54,754 bases of DNA from Fodinibius roseus (lineage in GTDB: Bacteria; Bacteroidota; Rhodothermia; Balneolales; Balneolaceae): the NCBI RefSeq assembly GCF_900129315.1, contig NZ_FQUS01000028.1, positions 1 to 54,754 on the forward strand, read 5' to 3'. Numbering within the stretch: position 1 is the first letter of the stretch; every line of letters begins with the position of its first letter. The notes beneath the pieces were generated by a model that worked only from the letters and a program-made list of their open reading frames with translations, was not told the DNA's origin and searched no databases. The position numbers were made by a program, and so were the translations under genes. Positions 17,213 through 25,790 of this stretch are shown in pieces.

Positions 17213-18559
17213 TTAAATAATCCTGGAGTCGTCACCCGGAATGGGCACGGGATAGCTTCCGTCTTCCCGGGGAAGAACGGGCGGCTCGGAATCTTCCGAC
17301 AAGTTATTGGGAACCATTACCACATCCGAGTTCAGAGCATCGTCCCACTCAACAAGTTTCCCCGACTGAACGGCCATTCGTCCCATGATGCTTGTCAGCG
17401 TACTCTTGGCTCCCCATTCGGTGTCATTGACGGGATTACCGCTTCGGATAGCTCGGTAGAGCACTTCATGCTCGGTTTGGTATGGATTCGGGTCCCCCGC
17501 ATCGTCATAGCTCCAAAGCGTCTCTCCATTCCGGCTTTTGATCTCCGGACCGGAGCCGCCCGACGCATGAGCAACGCCCCTGCTTCCCTGGAAAGAAAAG
17601 GTGCGATTGGTCCAGCATCCCTGGATATGGCGGGTTCGGCTGTGCAAGCTGGTTCCGTCCTCATATTCATAGTCTATATAGTAGTGGTCATAGATGTTGC
17701 CCTGTTCGGGTCCCTCCAGGGCGGCCCTGCCGCCTGTCCCGAATGCCCGCACGGGATATGAGCCTTTTGCCCAGTGCGCAATATCTTCGAAATGAATCGT
17801 GAGTCCCGCGGGTGATCCACCCCACAGCCATTCAAACTGGCGCCAGTTTCGCAACTGGTACTCCAGTTCACTGTCGCCAGGTTTGCGTGCGACCTGCTTG
17901 ATACCGGCCAGCAAATAGTTGCAGGACATGGAGGTGATATCACCGAGTTCACCGGCATTCACCTTCTCTACAAGCTTTTGGAACCGCCTGGAATACCGGT
18001 ATTGGAGTCCCACTACCACGCTTAACCCTTTTTCTTCAGCCACTTTACCGGCCTCAAAGATCCTGCGCACGCCCGGCGCGTCCGTTGCCAGAGGCTTCTC
18101 CATAAACACGTGTTTCCCGGCTTTCACTGCCGTTTCGAAATGGAGGGGACGAAACGCCGGCGGGGTTGCCAGGAGCACCACATCGGCCAGGTCGATCGCC
18201 TTTTGATAAGCATCCAGTCCCACAAACTTATGATCATCCGGCACCTTTATTCGATTGCTAATGCTGTCAACGCGCATCAGATTCTGATAGCTATCGTTCA
18301 GCTTCTCTTCAAAAATATCTGCCATCGCTACGAGTTCAACCCCCTCTTCTGCCTGTAATGCATTGACAACGGCTCCGGCTCCTCTCGATCCGCTCCCCAC
18401 CAGCGCGAGTTTAAGCGTGTCCTTTGGTGCTCCGAATGCATTACTTCCGCCTGCCAGCGGACTTAGGAAGGCTCCTCCCACCAAAGCGGCAGAACTCCCC
18501 AGAAACGTTCGTCGTGAAATACTGTTATTTTTGCCTTTTAAAGAGAATTCAGGATCCAT
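17213..18559 (-). CDS. Gfo/Idh/MocA-family oxidoreductase, Tat-exported
   Basis: A 448-residue protein. The N-terminus carries a twin-arginine signal (SRRTFLGSSAALVGGAFL, residues about 15-32), so it is probably exported folded with its cofactor. The Rossmann domain follows (LALVGSGSRGAGAVVNAL) with the family motif EKPLATDAPG near residue 155, where Lys is the usual catalytic residue. The remaining 270 residues form the Gfo/Idh/MocA C-terminal alpha/beta domain. Such enzymes oxidise or reduce sugars or inositols with NAD(P). It is separate from the divergent neighbours and the substrate cannot be read from the sequence. Confidence 0.9.
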   Translation of the reverse strand: MDPEFSLKGKNNSISRRTFLGSSAALVGGAFLSPLAGGSNAFGAPKDTLKLALVGSGSRGAGAVVNALQAEEGVELVAMADIFEEKLNDSYQNLMRVDSISNRIKVPDDHKFVGLDAYQKAIDLADVVLLATPPAFRPLHFETAVKAGKHVFMEKPLATDAPGVRRIFEAGKVAEEKGLSVVVGLQYRYSRRFQKLVEKVNAGELGDITSMSCNYLLAGIKQVARKPGDSELEYQLRNWRQFEWLWGGSPAGLTIHFEDIAHWAKGSYPVRAFGTGGRAALEGPEQGNIYDHYYIDYEYEDGTSLHSRTRHIQGCWTNRTFSFQGSRGVAHASGGSGPEIKSRNGETLWSYDDAGDPNPYQTEHEVLYRAIRSGNPVNDTEWGAKSTLTSIMGRMAVQSGKLVEWDDALNSDVVMVPNNLSEDSEPPVLPREDGSYPVPIPGDDSRII

Positions 18560-19297
18560 GGTTTTGTAAATGTCTGTATAGGTGTAGTGTTATGGTGTAA
18601 TCTTGTATTTAAAAAGAGGTCTTGCTTTGCGATGCCGGGATATGGATATGCGGCTTATTTGTACTCCGATTTTCCTGTGCCTATCCAATAAAAGAAGAAA
18701 GATATAAAACAAAAAATATAAAAGCCTGTTTTCCTTTGGTTGTTTTCAGAGCGTGATTCTAACGGTCATAGCACCGATCGCTCCTCTGGCAAACTGCTCC
18801 CTATGATAACTTCGCTGTTCCCTATTTATTACCTATCCTGCATCGAAATAACGCCCCTTTTTCTGACGAAGATCCGGCTGCCTTCAACATTACCCTTAAT
18901 ATCCGCTTCAAATCTTACTTTTATAGGTCCTAACCCGGATTATTCTCGAAGAAATTTGATTGTGGGCAAGCCGCCCCGCCTCTCACCTGTTTCTTTTCAT
19001 CGCTTCTAACAGAGCGCCTTGCAAAATCGTTTTTTGGCCAATCTCTGCATTTTCGCAAATTCAAAAACCTCACATATGCATTATTATGCTGCGGTTTTGA
19101 ATTCGTTCAGGGGTTGATATTGATCAAAACTCCTGATTTTTCAAAGGTCTTATAAAAAAGAAAACGACCTGACTTTTGTAGATTTAATTCCCATATAGTT
19201 ATAACTCTGAAAAAAAATTCTGCCTGAGTAGTTACTTCCCTTCGCGACGGTGTAATACCAATGTTAACTACTGATAACCCTATAAACTTGTATTCTT
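18560..19297 (+). other. Long intergenic region between two divergent genes
   Basis: This 738-base stretch separates the divergently transcribed oxidoreductase and FAS1 genes and must hold both promoters. An open frame at 18740-19009 has no protein-like features and I do not call it. The last 200 bases are AT-rich. No repeat or structured RNA stands out. Confidence 0.45.
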
Positions 19298-19801
19298 ATG
19301 ATAACATCGATAAAAAAATTAACCACTCTCTTTCTGATAGCAACCGTCATTGGATTTACAGCGTGCGATGACGATGACAGCACAGGTCCCAATACTGATC
19401 TCAATGCCCTGGAGACTATCGAAGGTGAAAGCACGCTTTCCACCCTCTACGATTTCCTTTCAGAGGAAGACTGGGCCGATACCCTTTCACAAGAGGGACC
19501 TGTTACTGTTTTTGCCCCCACTGATGATGCGTTGGAGGAAGCAGAGGCGGATACCCTGAGTGATGAGGCATTGACGGATCTCCTGCAGTATCACGTCGTG
19601 GAAGAAAACCTTACCTACGATGAGCTGCAGGACACCGAATCCGCTACCGCCCTTAATGAAGGAACGTTGTCGTTCAGCACGGATGATGATGACGCCGTGA
19701 CCATCAATGAAGACCAGGCGACCATCACTTCAAGCGGTATAGAAGCTACGAATGGAACCGTGTTTGTTATCGATACGGTTCTTACCCAGCCCGAAGAATA
19801 A
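19298..19801 (+). CDS. FAS1 (fasciclin) domain lipoprotein
   Basis: A 167-residue secreted lipoprotein. The signal peptide ends in a lipobox (IGFTAC, Cys24), followed by an Asp-rich spacer. The rest is one FAS1 domain, with TLYDFLSEEDWADTLSQEGPVTVFAPTDDALEE and LLQYHVVEENLTYDEL matching the two conserved FAS1 blocks, and VFVIDTVL at the end. The protein is very acidic (Asp/Glu-rich), as expected for an exposed protein in a salt-adapted organism. FAS1 domains mediate adhesion. A strong terminator follows, so the gene is probably transcribed alone. Confidence 0.9.
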   Translation: MITSIKKLTTLFLIATVIGFTACDDDDSTGPNTDLNALETIEGESTLSTLYDFLSEEDWADTLSQEGPVTVFAPTDDALEEAEADTLSDEALTDLLQYHVVEENLTYDELQDTESATALNEGTLSFSTDDDDAVTINEDQATITSSGIEATNGTVFVIDTVLTQPEE

Positions 19802-19834
19802 GCAACTTCGGACGCATAATCATCACCGTTGCGC

Positions 19835-19918
19835 GGCTGCCCCGAAAAGACCCTGGTAAAATCAGAATTCATAGCTATTCAGAAATCTGGTTTTATCTCT
19901 TGGGGCAGCCTTTTTTTT
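19835..19918 (+). terminator. Extended hairpin terminator after the FAS1 gene
   Basis: GGCTGCCCC (19835-19843) pairs perfectly with GGGGCAGCC (19902-19910), followed by eight T. Inside, TAAAATCAGA pairs with TCTGGTTTTA, so the whole forms one long imperfect stem with internal loops. This fits a rho-independent terminator for the FAS1 transcript. Confidence 0.75.
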
Positions 19919-20243
19919 GGCATATTTTCTTTACGGTTATAGCTATCCTTCAATTCCGCCTCCGGGCTAACCAATACCCTCCCCACCGCCGGAAATCACC
20001 CTTTCTCCTCTTCTTTTTTTATTTATCTTTAAGGGCTTAAATGCGTATGAGGCATAATCCGACTTAACGCAAACTCCGGTCAGGTTAGCGAGAAGGAGAT
20101 CTAAAAGTGTCATCCTGAAACGCCTTTGCCTGGTGATAGCTGGAGTGAGTGAAATGTTAACGGATAACAATAGGAAGCCGGGCAATATAATGCTCAAACT
20201 ATTAGCCTAATATAAACACATATCAATTACCCAATTCAATATT
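19919..20243 (+). other. Intergenic stretch without a supported gene
   Basis: Between the FAS1 terminator and the next small gene there is no frame with protein-like character on either strand. The last 60 bases are AT-rich and probably contain the promoter of the downstream gene. Confidence 0.45.
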
Positions 20244-20567
20244 ATGCAACAGGAAGAAATTAATAAGGGAAGCAGGCTCATTGAGAATATTATGGGCAGT
20301 ACGATTAAAATAGCGCAGGAAAACGTAAAGGACATACCGCTGGCTTTCCTGTCGGTTGAAGACATGAAATTTCACCAATCATGGAAATGGATGATGCCGG
20401 TCGTCATTAAGATCGAGGAAGATCTCGGCTATCCTGTCATGATTAGAGGAAAAAGCTGCACCATCTCAGCTGATGATGATACGGTCTTTGAATACGAGAG
20501 GGACACAAAGCTGGAAGCTATCTGGCAGGCGGTTGTCAATTTTCTCGAATGGCACGAACAGCAGTAG
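20244..20567 (+). CDS. Small hypothetical protein
   Basis: A 107-residue soluble protein with no recognised family. It has an even hydrophobic pattern with segments such as FHQSWKWMMPVVIKIEEDLGYP and AIWQAVVNFLEWHEQQ, suggesting an alpha/beta fold with a C-terminal helix. The codon pattern looks like that of its neighbours, so it is probably a genuine resident gene. It stands alone, 350 bases upstream of mnmG on the same strand. Confidence 0.7.
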   Translation: MQQEEINKGSRLIENIMGSTIKIAQENVKDIPLAFLSVEDMKFHQSWKWMMPVVIKIEEDLGYPVMIRGKSCTISADDDTVFEYERDTKLEAIWQAVVNFLEWHEQQ

Positions 20568-20915
20568 CGCCGCTGCACGAATCTCTTCCCAGGGGTTCCG
20601 ATGAAACCATTTTCTTATCTATAAATAGTGTATTCAACGAACGAACGGGAAAATAGCTTAGCTTTTCCTGTTCAATCGCAGCACTACCGCCAATAACAAC
20701 CGCCCTGGCCTTTTCCCGGGATAGGGCGCAAATGGGTATGAACACTACCCGGACTGTTCGCCACAGCATTCCCGGTTAAATTTTTTCCCAAAAAACCCTT
20801 ACTTTAGAGGATTCCCGGAACTTTTATATGCGCTCTGCATTTCAGAGTTGCCGTGATATGCAGGATTGCTCATTTATAAACGTATAAGTGTAATAAAAAC
20901 ATACACTTAAGGCTT
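20568..20915 (+). other. Leader region of mnmG
   Basis: No supported gene lies in these 348 bases. The last part (about 20780-20915) is AT-rich and probably carries the promoter of the mnmG-rsmG unit. No repeat or riboswitch is recognised. Confidence 0.45.
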
Positions 20916-22805
20916 ATGAAATCTCTTTACCCAACATATGATGTCATTGTAGTCGGGGCCGGACATGCGGGCAGTGAAGCAGCCGGTGCCGCCGCTGAAA
21001 TGGGCGCTCAAACACTGCTCATTACGATGAATCTCGATGCTATCGCCAAGATGTCGTGCAATCCGGCTATTGGCGGCGTCGCCAAAGGTCAGTTGGTACG
21101 AGAGATTGATGCGCTCGGTGGACTTATGGGCAGGGTTGCCGATAAATCGGCCGTTCAGTTTCGCATGCTGAATACCAGTAAAGGTCCCGCCATGTGGAGT
21201 CCGCGCTGCCAGAGCGACCGCGCCCTATACTGCACTATGATGCGTGAAGAATTGGAAAAAAAAGAAAACCTGCACTTCCGTCAGGATAATGTAGTCGATA
21301 TCATAACGGTAAATGAAGGGAAGCGTGCTGCCGGCGTTCGTACGAGTACCGGACAAATCTTTGAGGCGCAATCAGTTATACTTACTACAGGCACTTTCGG
21401 CAATGGACTGATGCATATCGGTGAAACCAACTTCGGGGGTGGCCGGTCGGGCGAGCGGGCCTCAGTGGGCATCTCCGCAGCCCTCGAAAAGCTGGGCTTT
21501 GAAGTGGGTCGGCTGAAAACGGGGACTCCCCCCCGGCTGGATGGCCGCTCTATTGACTACGATCGTCTTGAAATTCAATACGGAGATGAGGATCCCAGCC
21601 CCTTTTCCTTCATGACCGACTCCCTGCCATCCAGGGAAGAACAGCTTACCTGCTGGATCGGCTTTACCAATCAAAAGGTACATGATATGCTTCGGTCCGG
21701 CTTTGACCGCAGTCCTATGTTCAATGGGACCATCGAATCCACTGGTCCCCGCTACTGTCCCAGTATCGAGGATAAGATCAACCGCTTTTCAGAAAAAGAC
21801 AGCCATCAGCTCTTCCTGGAGCCGGAAGGATGGGATACGTACGAAATGTATCTCAACGGTTTTTCTACATCTTTGCCGGAGGATGTCCAGTACAAGGCGC
21901 TGCGCACAATCCCCGGCTTTGAAGAAGCCGTCATGCTTCGCCCCGGCTATGCCATTGAGTACGATTATTTTCCGCCCTATCAAATCCGGCGCAGCATGGA
22001 AACCAAAATTACCGATGGACTCTTTTTTGCGGGACAAATTAACGGAACGACCGGCTATGAAGAGGCGGCATGCCAGGGACTGATGGCCGGCATCAATGCG
22101 GTCCGCAAAGTGCAGGGCAAAGAAGAATTTATTCTGAAGCGCTCCGAAGCGTATATTGGCGTGCTCATTGACGACCTTATTACTAAAGGCACCGAAGAGC
22201 CTTACCGTATGTTTACCTCACGCGCCGAACATCGCATTCTGCTGCGCCAGGATAATGCGGATCTTCGTCTTACGGACCTGGGACACAAAATCGGGCTTGC
22301 TTCCGATGAGCGATTTGAGCGCTACAAGACTAAAAACCAAGCTATTGACCAGCTCCATGATCTTATTTCGGATTATACGGTGTACCCGGAAAAGATGGAC
22401 CCGATGCTCAAGGAGCAGGGCACCAGCATACTTTCCCAACCCGTTAAGGCTAAAACGCTTATTCCCCGCCCCCAGCTATCAATCTATAATCTTTTTGAGG
22501 CCGATGCGGAATTGAAGGAAAAAGCCCACGCCATTACCGACGACCGCGATGTGTTCGACCAGGTGGAGATCCAGATTAAATACGCAGGGTATATCGAAAA
22601 AGAATTTGAGATGGTGGAGGAAATGCGCAAGCAGGAGGACACAATCATCCCCGACACCCTCGATTATGGCAAAATAAATAGCCTTTCTGCCGAGGGTACC
22701 CAGAAAATGGAGCGCATTCGTCCCGAAACACTGGGACAGGCAAGCCGGATAAGCGGTGTTTCTCCAAGTGATATCTCGGTCTTGATGGTATATCTTAAAA
22801 ATTAA
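20916..22805 (+). CDS. mnmG: tRNA uridine-5-carboxymethylaminomethyl synthesis enzyme MnmG
   Basis: A 629-residue FAD enzyme (GidA) that with MnmE modifies the wobble uridine of certain tRNAs. The FAD-binding motif VVGAGHAGSEAAGAAAEMG is at residues 11-29. Conserved blocks AKMSCNPAIGGVAKGQLVREIDALGG and GRLKTGTPPRLDGRSIDY are intact, as is the C-terminal helical domain with the conserved YAGYIEKE. Length is typical. The gene is followed within 5 bases by a cluster of parS-like sites and then rsmG, an order found near replication origins in many bacteria. Confidence 0.97.
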   Translation: MKSLYPTYDVIVVGAGHAGSEAAGAAAEMGAQTLLITMNLDAIAKMSCNPAIGGVAKGQLVREIDALGGLMGRVADKSAVQFRMLNTSKGPAMWSPRCQSDRALYCTMMREELEKKENLHFRQDNVVDIITVNEGKRAAGVRTSTGQIFEAQSVILTTGTFGNGLMHIGETNFGGGRSGERASVGISAALEKLGFEVGRLKTGTPPRLDGRSIDYDRLEIQYGDEDPSPFSFMTDSLPSREEQLTCWIGFTNQKVHDMLRSGFDRSPMFNGTIESTGPRYCPSIEDKINRFSEKDSHQLFLEPEGWDTYEMYLNGFSTSLPEDVQYKALRTIPGFEEAVMLRPGYAIEYDYFPPYQIRRSMETKITDGLFFAGQINGTTGYEEAACQGLMAGINAVRKVQGKEEFILKRSEAYIGVLIDDLITKGTEEPYRMFTSRAEHRILLRQDNADLRLTDLGHKIGLASDERFERYKTKNQAIDQLHDLISDYTVYPEKMDPMLKEQGTSILSQPVKAKTLIPRPQLSIYNLFEADAELKEKAHAITDDRDVFDQVEIQIKYAGYIEKEFEMVEEMRKQEDTIIPDTLDYGKINSLSAEGTQKMERIRPETLGQASRISGVSPSDISVLMVYLKN

Positions 22806-22809
22806 CCAC

Positions 22810-22825
22810 TGTTTCACGTGGAACA
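22810..22825 (+). other. parS-like site 1 (one base off consensus)
   Basis: TGTTTCACGTGGAACA matches the ParB-binding consensus TGTTTCACGTGAAACA in 15 of 16 positions. It lies 4 bases after the mnmG stop, and its CACGTG core contains the GTG used here as the rsmG start codon. ParB binding here would nucleate the partition complex. Confidence 0.8.
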
Positions 22826-23453
22826 TCTCACTCTTACTACTTCAAATGTTTCACGTGAAACATTTGAAAACAGTCGCCAACTCTATTCAAAGCATAGAAA
22901 AACATTAGGCAATTACCTTGACCACTTGCTTTGGTGGAATAAGAGGATTAATCTTATTAGTCGTAATGTTTCACGTGAAACAGTCAAACATCATCTTTTA
23001 CACTCCCTCCTTTTATCCCAGTTCGAGGCTTTTTTTTCAGCCCAGGTAGTCTTAGACGCCGGCAGCGGAGGTGGACTCCCCGGTATTCCACTGGCCATCA
23101 CCCATCCCAAAAAGCGATTCACGCTTAATGACATTGTCTCCAAGAAGTGCATGGCCATGAAGCAAATGGTCCAAAGGCTCGGCTTACAAAACGTAACAAT
23201 TTCGGATGGTTCTGTTGAACAAATTAAACCGGATCACTCCTTCTTATTGATCTCCAAGCATGCATTCAAAATCAATGAACTGTACGCAATGACCTCCCAC
23301 CTGCCCTGGGAATCGATGGTGCTTTATAAAGGCATGGATATCAAGGAGGAGCTGCAGGGAATAAAGGAGTCCCTTTCCATTCACCGGTATGACCTTTCAA
23401 AAGGACCGGACTTTTATGCGGGCAAGGCACTGGTCGTTATTAGCCGGGAATAA
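22818..23453 (+). CDS. rsmG: 16S rRNA (guanine-527-N7)-methyltransferase RsmG
   Basis: A 211-residue SAM-dependent methyltransferase (GidB). The SAM-binding motif LDAGSGGGLPGIPLAI lies near residues 74-89, with the conserved LNDIVSKK block after it. The GTG start at 22818 falls within the first parS-like site. The N-terminal extension contains two copies of NVSRET, whose codons are themselves perfect parS palindromes. It forms one unit with mnmG, 12 bases away. Confidence 0.95.
   Translation: MEHLTLTTSNVSRETFENSRQLYSKHRKTLGNYLDHLLWWNKRINLISRNVSRETVKHHLLHSLLLSQFEAFFSAQVVLDAGSGGGLPGIPLAITHPKKRFTLNDIVSKKCMAMKQMVQRLGLQNVTISDGSVEQIKPDHSFLLISKHAFKINELYAMTSHLPWESMVLYKGMDIKEELQGIKESLSIHRYDLSKGPDFYAGKALVVISRE
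22847..22862 (+). other. parS site 2 (perfect palindrome)
   Basis: TGTTTCACGTGAAACA matches the ParB-binding consensus exactly, and the flanking bases extend the perfect palindrome to 24 bases (22843-22866). It lies within rsmG codons for Val-Ser-Arg-Glu-Thr. Confidence 0.93.
22967..22982 (+). other. parS site 3 (perfect palindrome)
   Basis: TGTTTCACGTGAAACA again matches the consensus exactly, 120 bases after site 2, and again falls on NVSRET codons of rsmG. Three sites within 175 bases suggest a functional centromere-like cluster. Confidence 0.93.
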
Positions 23454-23636
23454 CCTGCGCCACGTACTCTCTGTGCCACCCGGACAGGAGGCCCTTGTCG
23501 TCATTAGGCGGATATAACCCCTCTCCTTTTTTCGGTGATATGCTCCCAGTCGGGATCTGATCCCCGCTGTAACTATTCTTCAGATCACTTATATTAGATC
23601 GGTCGCCATGTTAACTTACAGAAGAAATACTCCTAT

Positions 23637-24581
23637 ATGAACAGCTCCGAGCGCCGCATGAAGCTTATCCTCATGCTTCAGCAATCCAATCATCGTATCA
23701 CAGTCAACGATATTGCAGAAAAATTTGATGTCAGTCGTCGCACCGTGTTTCGTGATTTCAATGCACTATCGGAAATGAATGTCCCGGTAACCTGGGACGA
23801 ATACAATGGATACGGAATCATGCATGGCTATAAAATTCCTCCCCTGATGTTCACCACAAAGGAGCTGGCGACAATTTTAGTTGGGCTTAATTTTGTGAAG
23901 TCGCAGGTGGATCAAACGCTTATCAGCGATGCCAAGGGAGTCGAACTAAAGATCAAGGAAGTACTGCCCGATGAGCTTCTGCAGTTTATGGAGTCGCTGG
24001 GAAAACGGACCGTCGTGGATCCCTATATGAACTTCGGTGCGGAAAAAAAAGAGGGCGGAAACTGGTACCTGATCAGTAATGCTATTGCCGATAATAAGAA
24101 AATCTCCTTCGACTATCGGTCGAAATCGGATAATAATATTTCCTCCCGCAAAATTGATCCCTATCTCATCGTTTTTTATAAAGACCACTGGAATGTCATC
24201 GGACATTCGCACAAAAGAGAGGCTGTCCGCAATTTTGTACTCGATCGCATGTCAAAAGTGGAAGTATTGAGCGAAGAGTTTGTCCCGTACGGACAAATCG
24301 ACGTGGAAGGCCTTATTTTCCGATCTGACGGCTCTTCCCGGAAAATAGTGATAGATGTACACAAAAACAGCGTAAGCCGCTTCAAAGCTAATTTACCGAC
24401 GAAAATTATTAAGAATATTCAAAAAAATCCTAATTTATTTAGGATCACATTTGAATTCAACAACCTGGATTATATTAACAAGTGGCTGCTGCAATTCCAT
24501 AATAATGTTAAAGTGGTTGATCCAAAGGTATTAATAGAGAAAAGAAATAAAATATTGAATAAAATGATAGATAATACTTAA
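23637..24581 (+). CDS. HTH and WYL-domain transcriptional regulator
   Basis: A 314-residue regulator. Residues 5-60 form a DeoR-like winged helix (ITVNDIAEKFDVSRRTVFRDFNAL). The middle contains a WYL domain (KKISFDYRSKSDN, then RKIDPYLIVFYKDHWNVIGHSHKREAVRNFVLDRM), where the usual W-Y-L triad reads as DHWNVIG. A WCX-type C-terminal domain follows. WYL domains sense nucleic acids or nucleotides. The ldh gene starts 38 bases downstream on the same strand, so the two may be co-transcribed and the regulator may act on it; that is only an inference. Confidence 0.88.
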   Translation: MNSSERRMKLILMLQQSNHRITVNDIAEKFDVSRRTVFRDFNALSEMNVPVTWDEYNGYGIMHGYKIPPLMFTTKELATILVGLNFVKSQVDQTLISDAKGVELKIKEVLPDELLQFMESLGKRTVVDPYMNFGAEKKEGGNWYLISNAIADNKKISFDYRSKSDNNISSRKIDPYLIVFYKDHWNVIGHSHKREAVRNFVLDRMSKVEVLSEEFVPYGQIDVEGLIFRSDGSSRKIVIDVHKNSVSRFKANLPTKIIKNIQKNPNLFRITFEFNNLDYINKWLLQFHNNVKVVDPKVLIEKRNKILNKMIDNT

Positions 24582-24619
24582 TACAATTACAGCAAATAAT
24601 TATTAATTAACTTTATATT

Positions 24620-25570
24620 ATGATCCAAAAAAGATCGATTGCTATTATTGGTACTGGTAATGTAGGTGTGGCCGCAGCCTATGCTCTTTTTAATCAACGC
24701 ATTGCCAGCGAAATCATACTGGTTGATTTGAATAAAGAACGGGCGGAGGGAGAAGCGATGGATTTAATGCACGGTCAGCTGCTCGTTGGAAATGTTAACG
24801 TCCGGGCCGGCAGCTATGAAGATTTAAAAAATACGCAGGTTGTGGTTGTGACAGCCGGAGTGGGACAATCGTCCCCGGATGAGTCTCGGCTTGAGTTACT
24901 AAACAGGAATGCAGCCGTATATGAAGATATTATATCCCGTTTGGATCAGCATGCCCCGAATGCGATTCTCATCATCGCAACCAACCCTGTGGATATTCTC
25001 ACCTACGTCTCTCAGCAGCTTAGCAAGCGTGCTCCTCACCGTATCATCGGGACCGGCACCCTTCTGGACACCGCCCGCTTTCGTGCACTGCTCGGACGTT
25101 ATTATGACGTAGATCCGCGCTCAGTCCATGCATATATTCTGGGAGAGCATGGTGATTCGGAAGTACCCATCTGGAGCCAGGCCAACATCGGCGGCAAGCC
25201 GATTCAGCATAATACGATTCTCGGGAAGCCCTTCAACAGGAAAGCGCTGGACAAGCTCTTCGAGGAGTCCAAAAATGCGGCCTATGAGATCATAAAACGC
25301 AAAGGCTTTACCAATTCAGCCATCGGGGTCGTCATTGCCCGGATTGTGGAGGGGATTCTTGAAGACGAAAAGAGTGTGATTCCGGTGACGGTCTGCTGGG
25401 AGGGAGAATATGGCATCAGCGATGTTTGCATGAGCCTGCCCAGCAGCGTGGGATTAGCGGGTATTAACCATCGGATGACGCCCGACCTCAATGATGAGGA
25501 GGTAGACGGACTCAAAAATTCGGCCGCTGTCCTGCAGGACAGCCTGGAGGGAATAAGAATTGTGAAATAA
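24620..25570 (+). CDS. ldh: L-lactate dehydrogenase (LDH/MDH family)
   Basis: A 316-residue NAD-dependent dehydrogenase. The Rossmann motif is IAIIGTGNVG (residues 7-16). Gln in AGVGQSSPDESRLELL sits at the substrate-specificity position where lactate dehydrogenases have Gln and malate dehydrogenases Arg, although one residue is inserted before the conserved Arg of the active-site loop. NPVDILTYV, IGTGTLLDTARFR and GEHGDSEVPIWSQANIGG (catalytic His) are typical of LDH. It would interconvert pyruvate and L-lactate. The loop insertion leaves some doubt about the substrate. Confidence 0.85.
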   Translation: MIQKRSIAIIGTGNVGVAAAYALFNQRIASEIILVDLNKERAEGEAMDLMHGQLLVGNVNVRAGSYEDLKNTQVVVVTAGVGQSSPDESRLELLNRNAAVYEDIISRLDQHAPNAILIIATNPVDILTYVSQQLSKRAPHRIIGTGTLLDTARFRALLGRYYDVDPRSVHAYILGEHGDSEVPIWSQANIGGKPIQHNTILGKPFNRKALDKLFEESKNAAYEIIKRKGFTNSAIGVVIARIVEGILEDEKSVIPVTVCWEGEYGISDVCMSLPSSVGLAGINHRMTPDLNDEEVDGLKNSAAVLQDSLEGIRIVK

Positions 25571-25705
25571 TTTTTGGGCTTTAAAAATCTATATAAGCTT
25601 ATCTGTATCATAAGGTTACACACCAATATCCATAAAATCCTTGAGAGAAATACGGGTTACCGTTGTTGATTTAATCTTATTTGTGGTTGAGCTCAGTCAC
25701 ACAAA

Positions 25706-25745
25706 ATAAAAAAGGCTTACCAAACTTTTAGCATTTGGTAAGCCT
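25706..25745 (-). terminator. gyrA terminator
   Basis: AGGCTTACCAAA (25713-25724) pairs perfectly over 12 bases with TTTGGTAAGCCT (25734-25745). On the minus strand the stem is followed by a long run of T, placing a strong rho-independent terminator about 45 bases beyond the gyrA stop. On the plus strand there is no T-run, so it acts mainly for gyrA. Confidence 0.9.
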
Positions 25746-25790
25746 AAAACCTATAAACAGGCTATCTTATTGTGTTACAAAGTGTTGCGC

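Noticed and set aside
18740-19009. Open frame in the gap before the FAS1 gene
   Set aside because: The product looks like random translation with no hydrophobic order or family match.
24620-25570. Malate dehydrogenase
   Set aside because: The substrate-specificity position is Gln rather than Arg and the GEHGDSEVPIWS region is lactate-dehydrogenase-like; some doubt remains because of a loop insertion.
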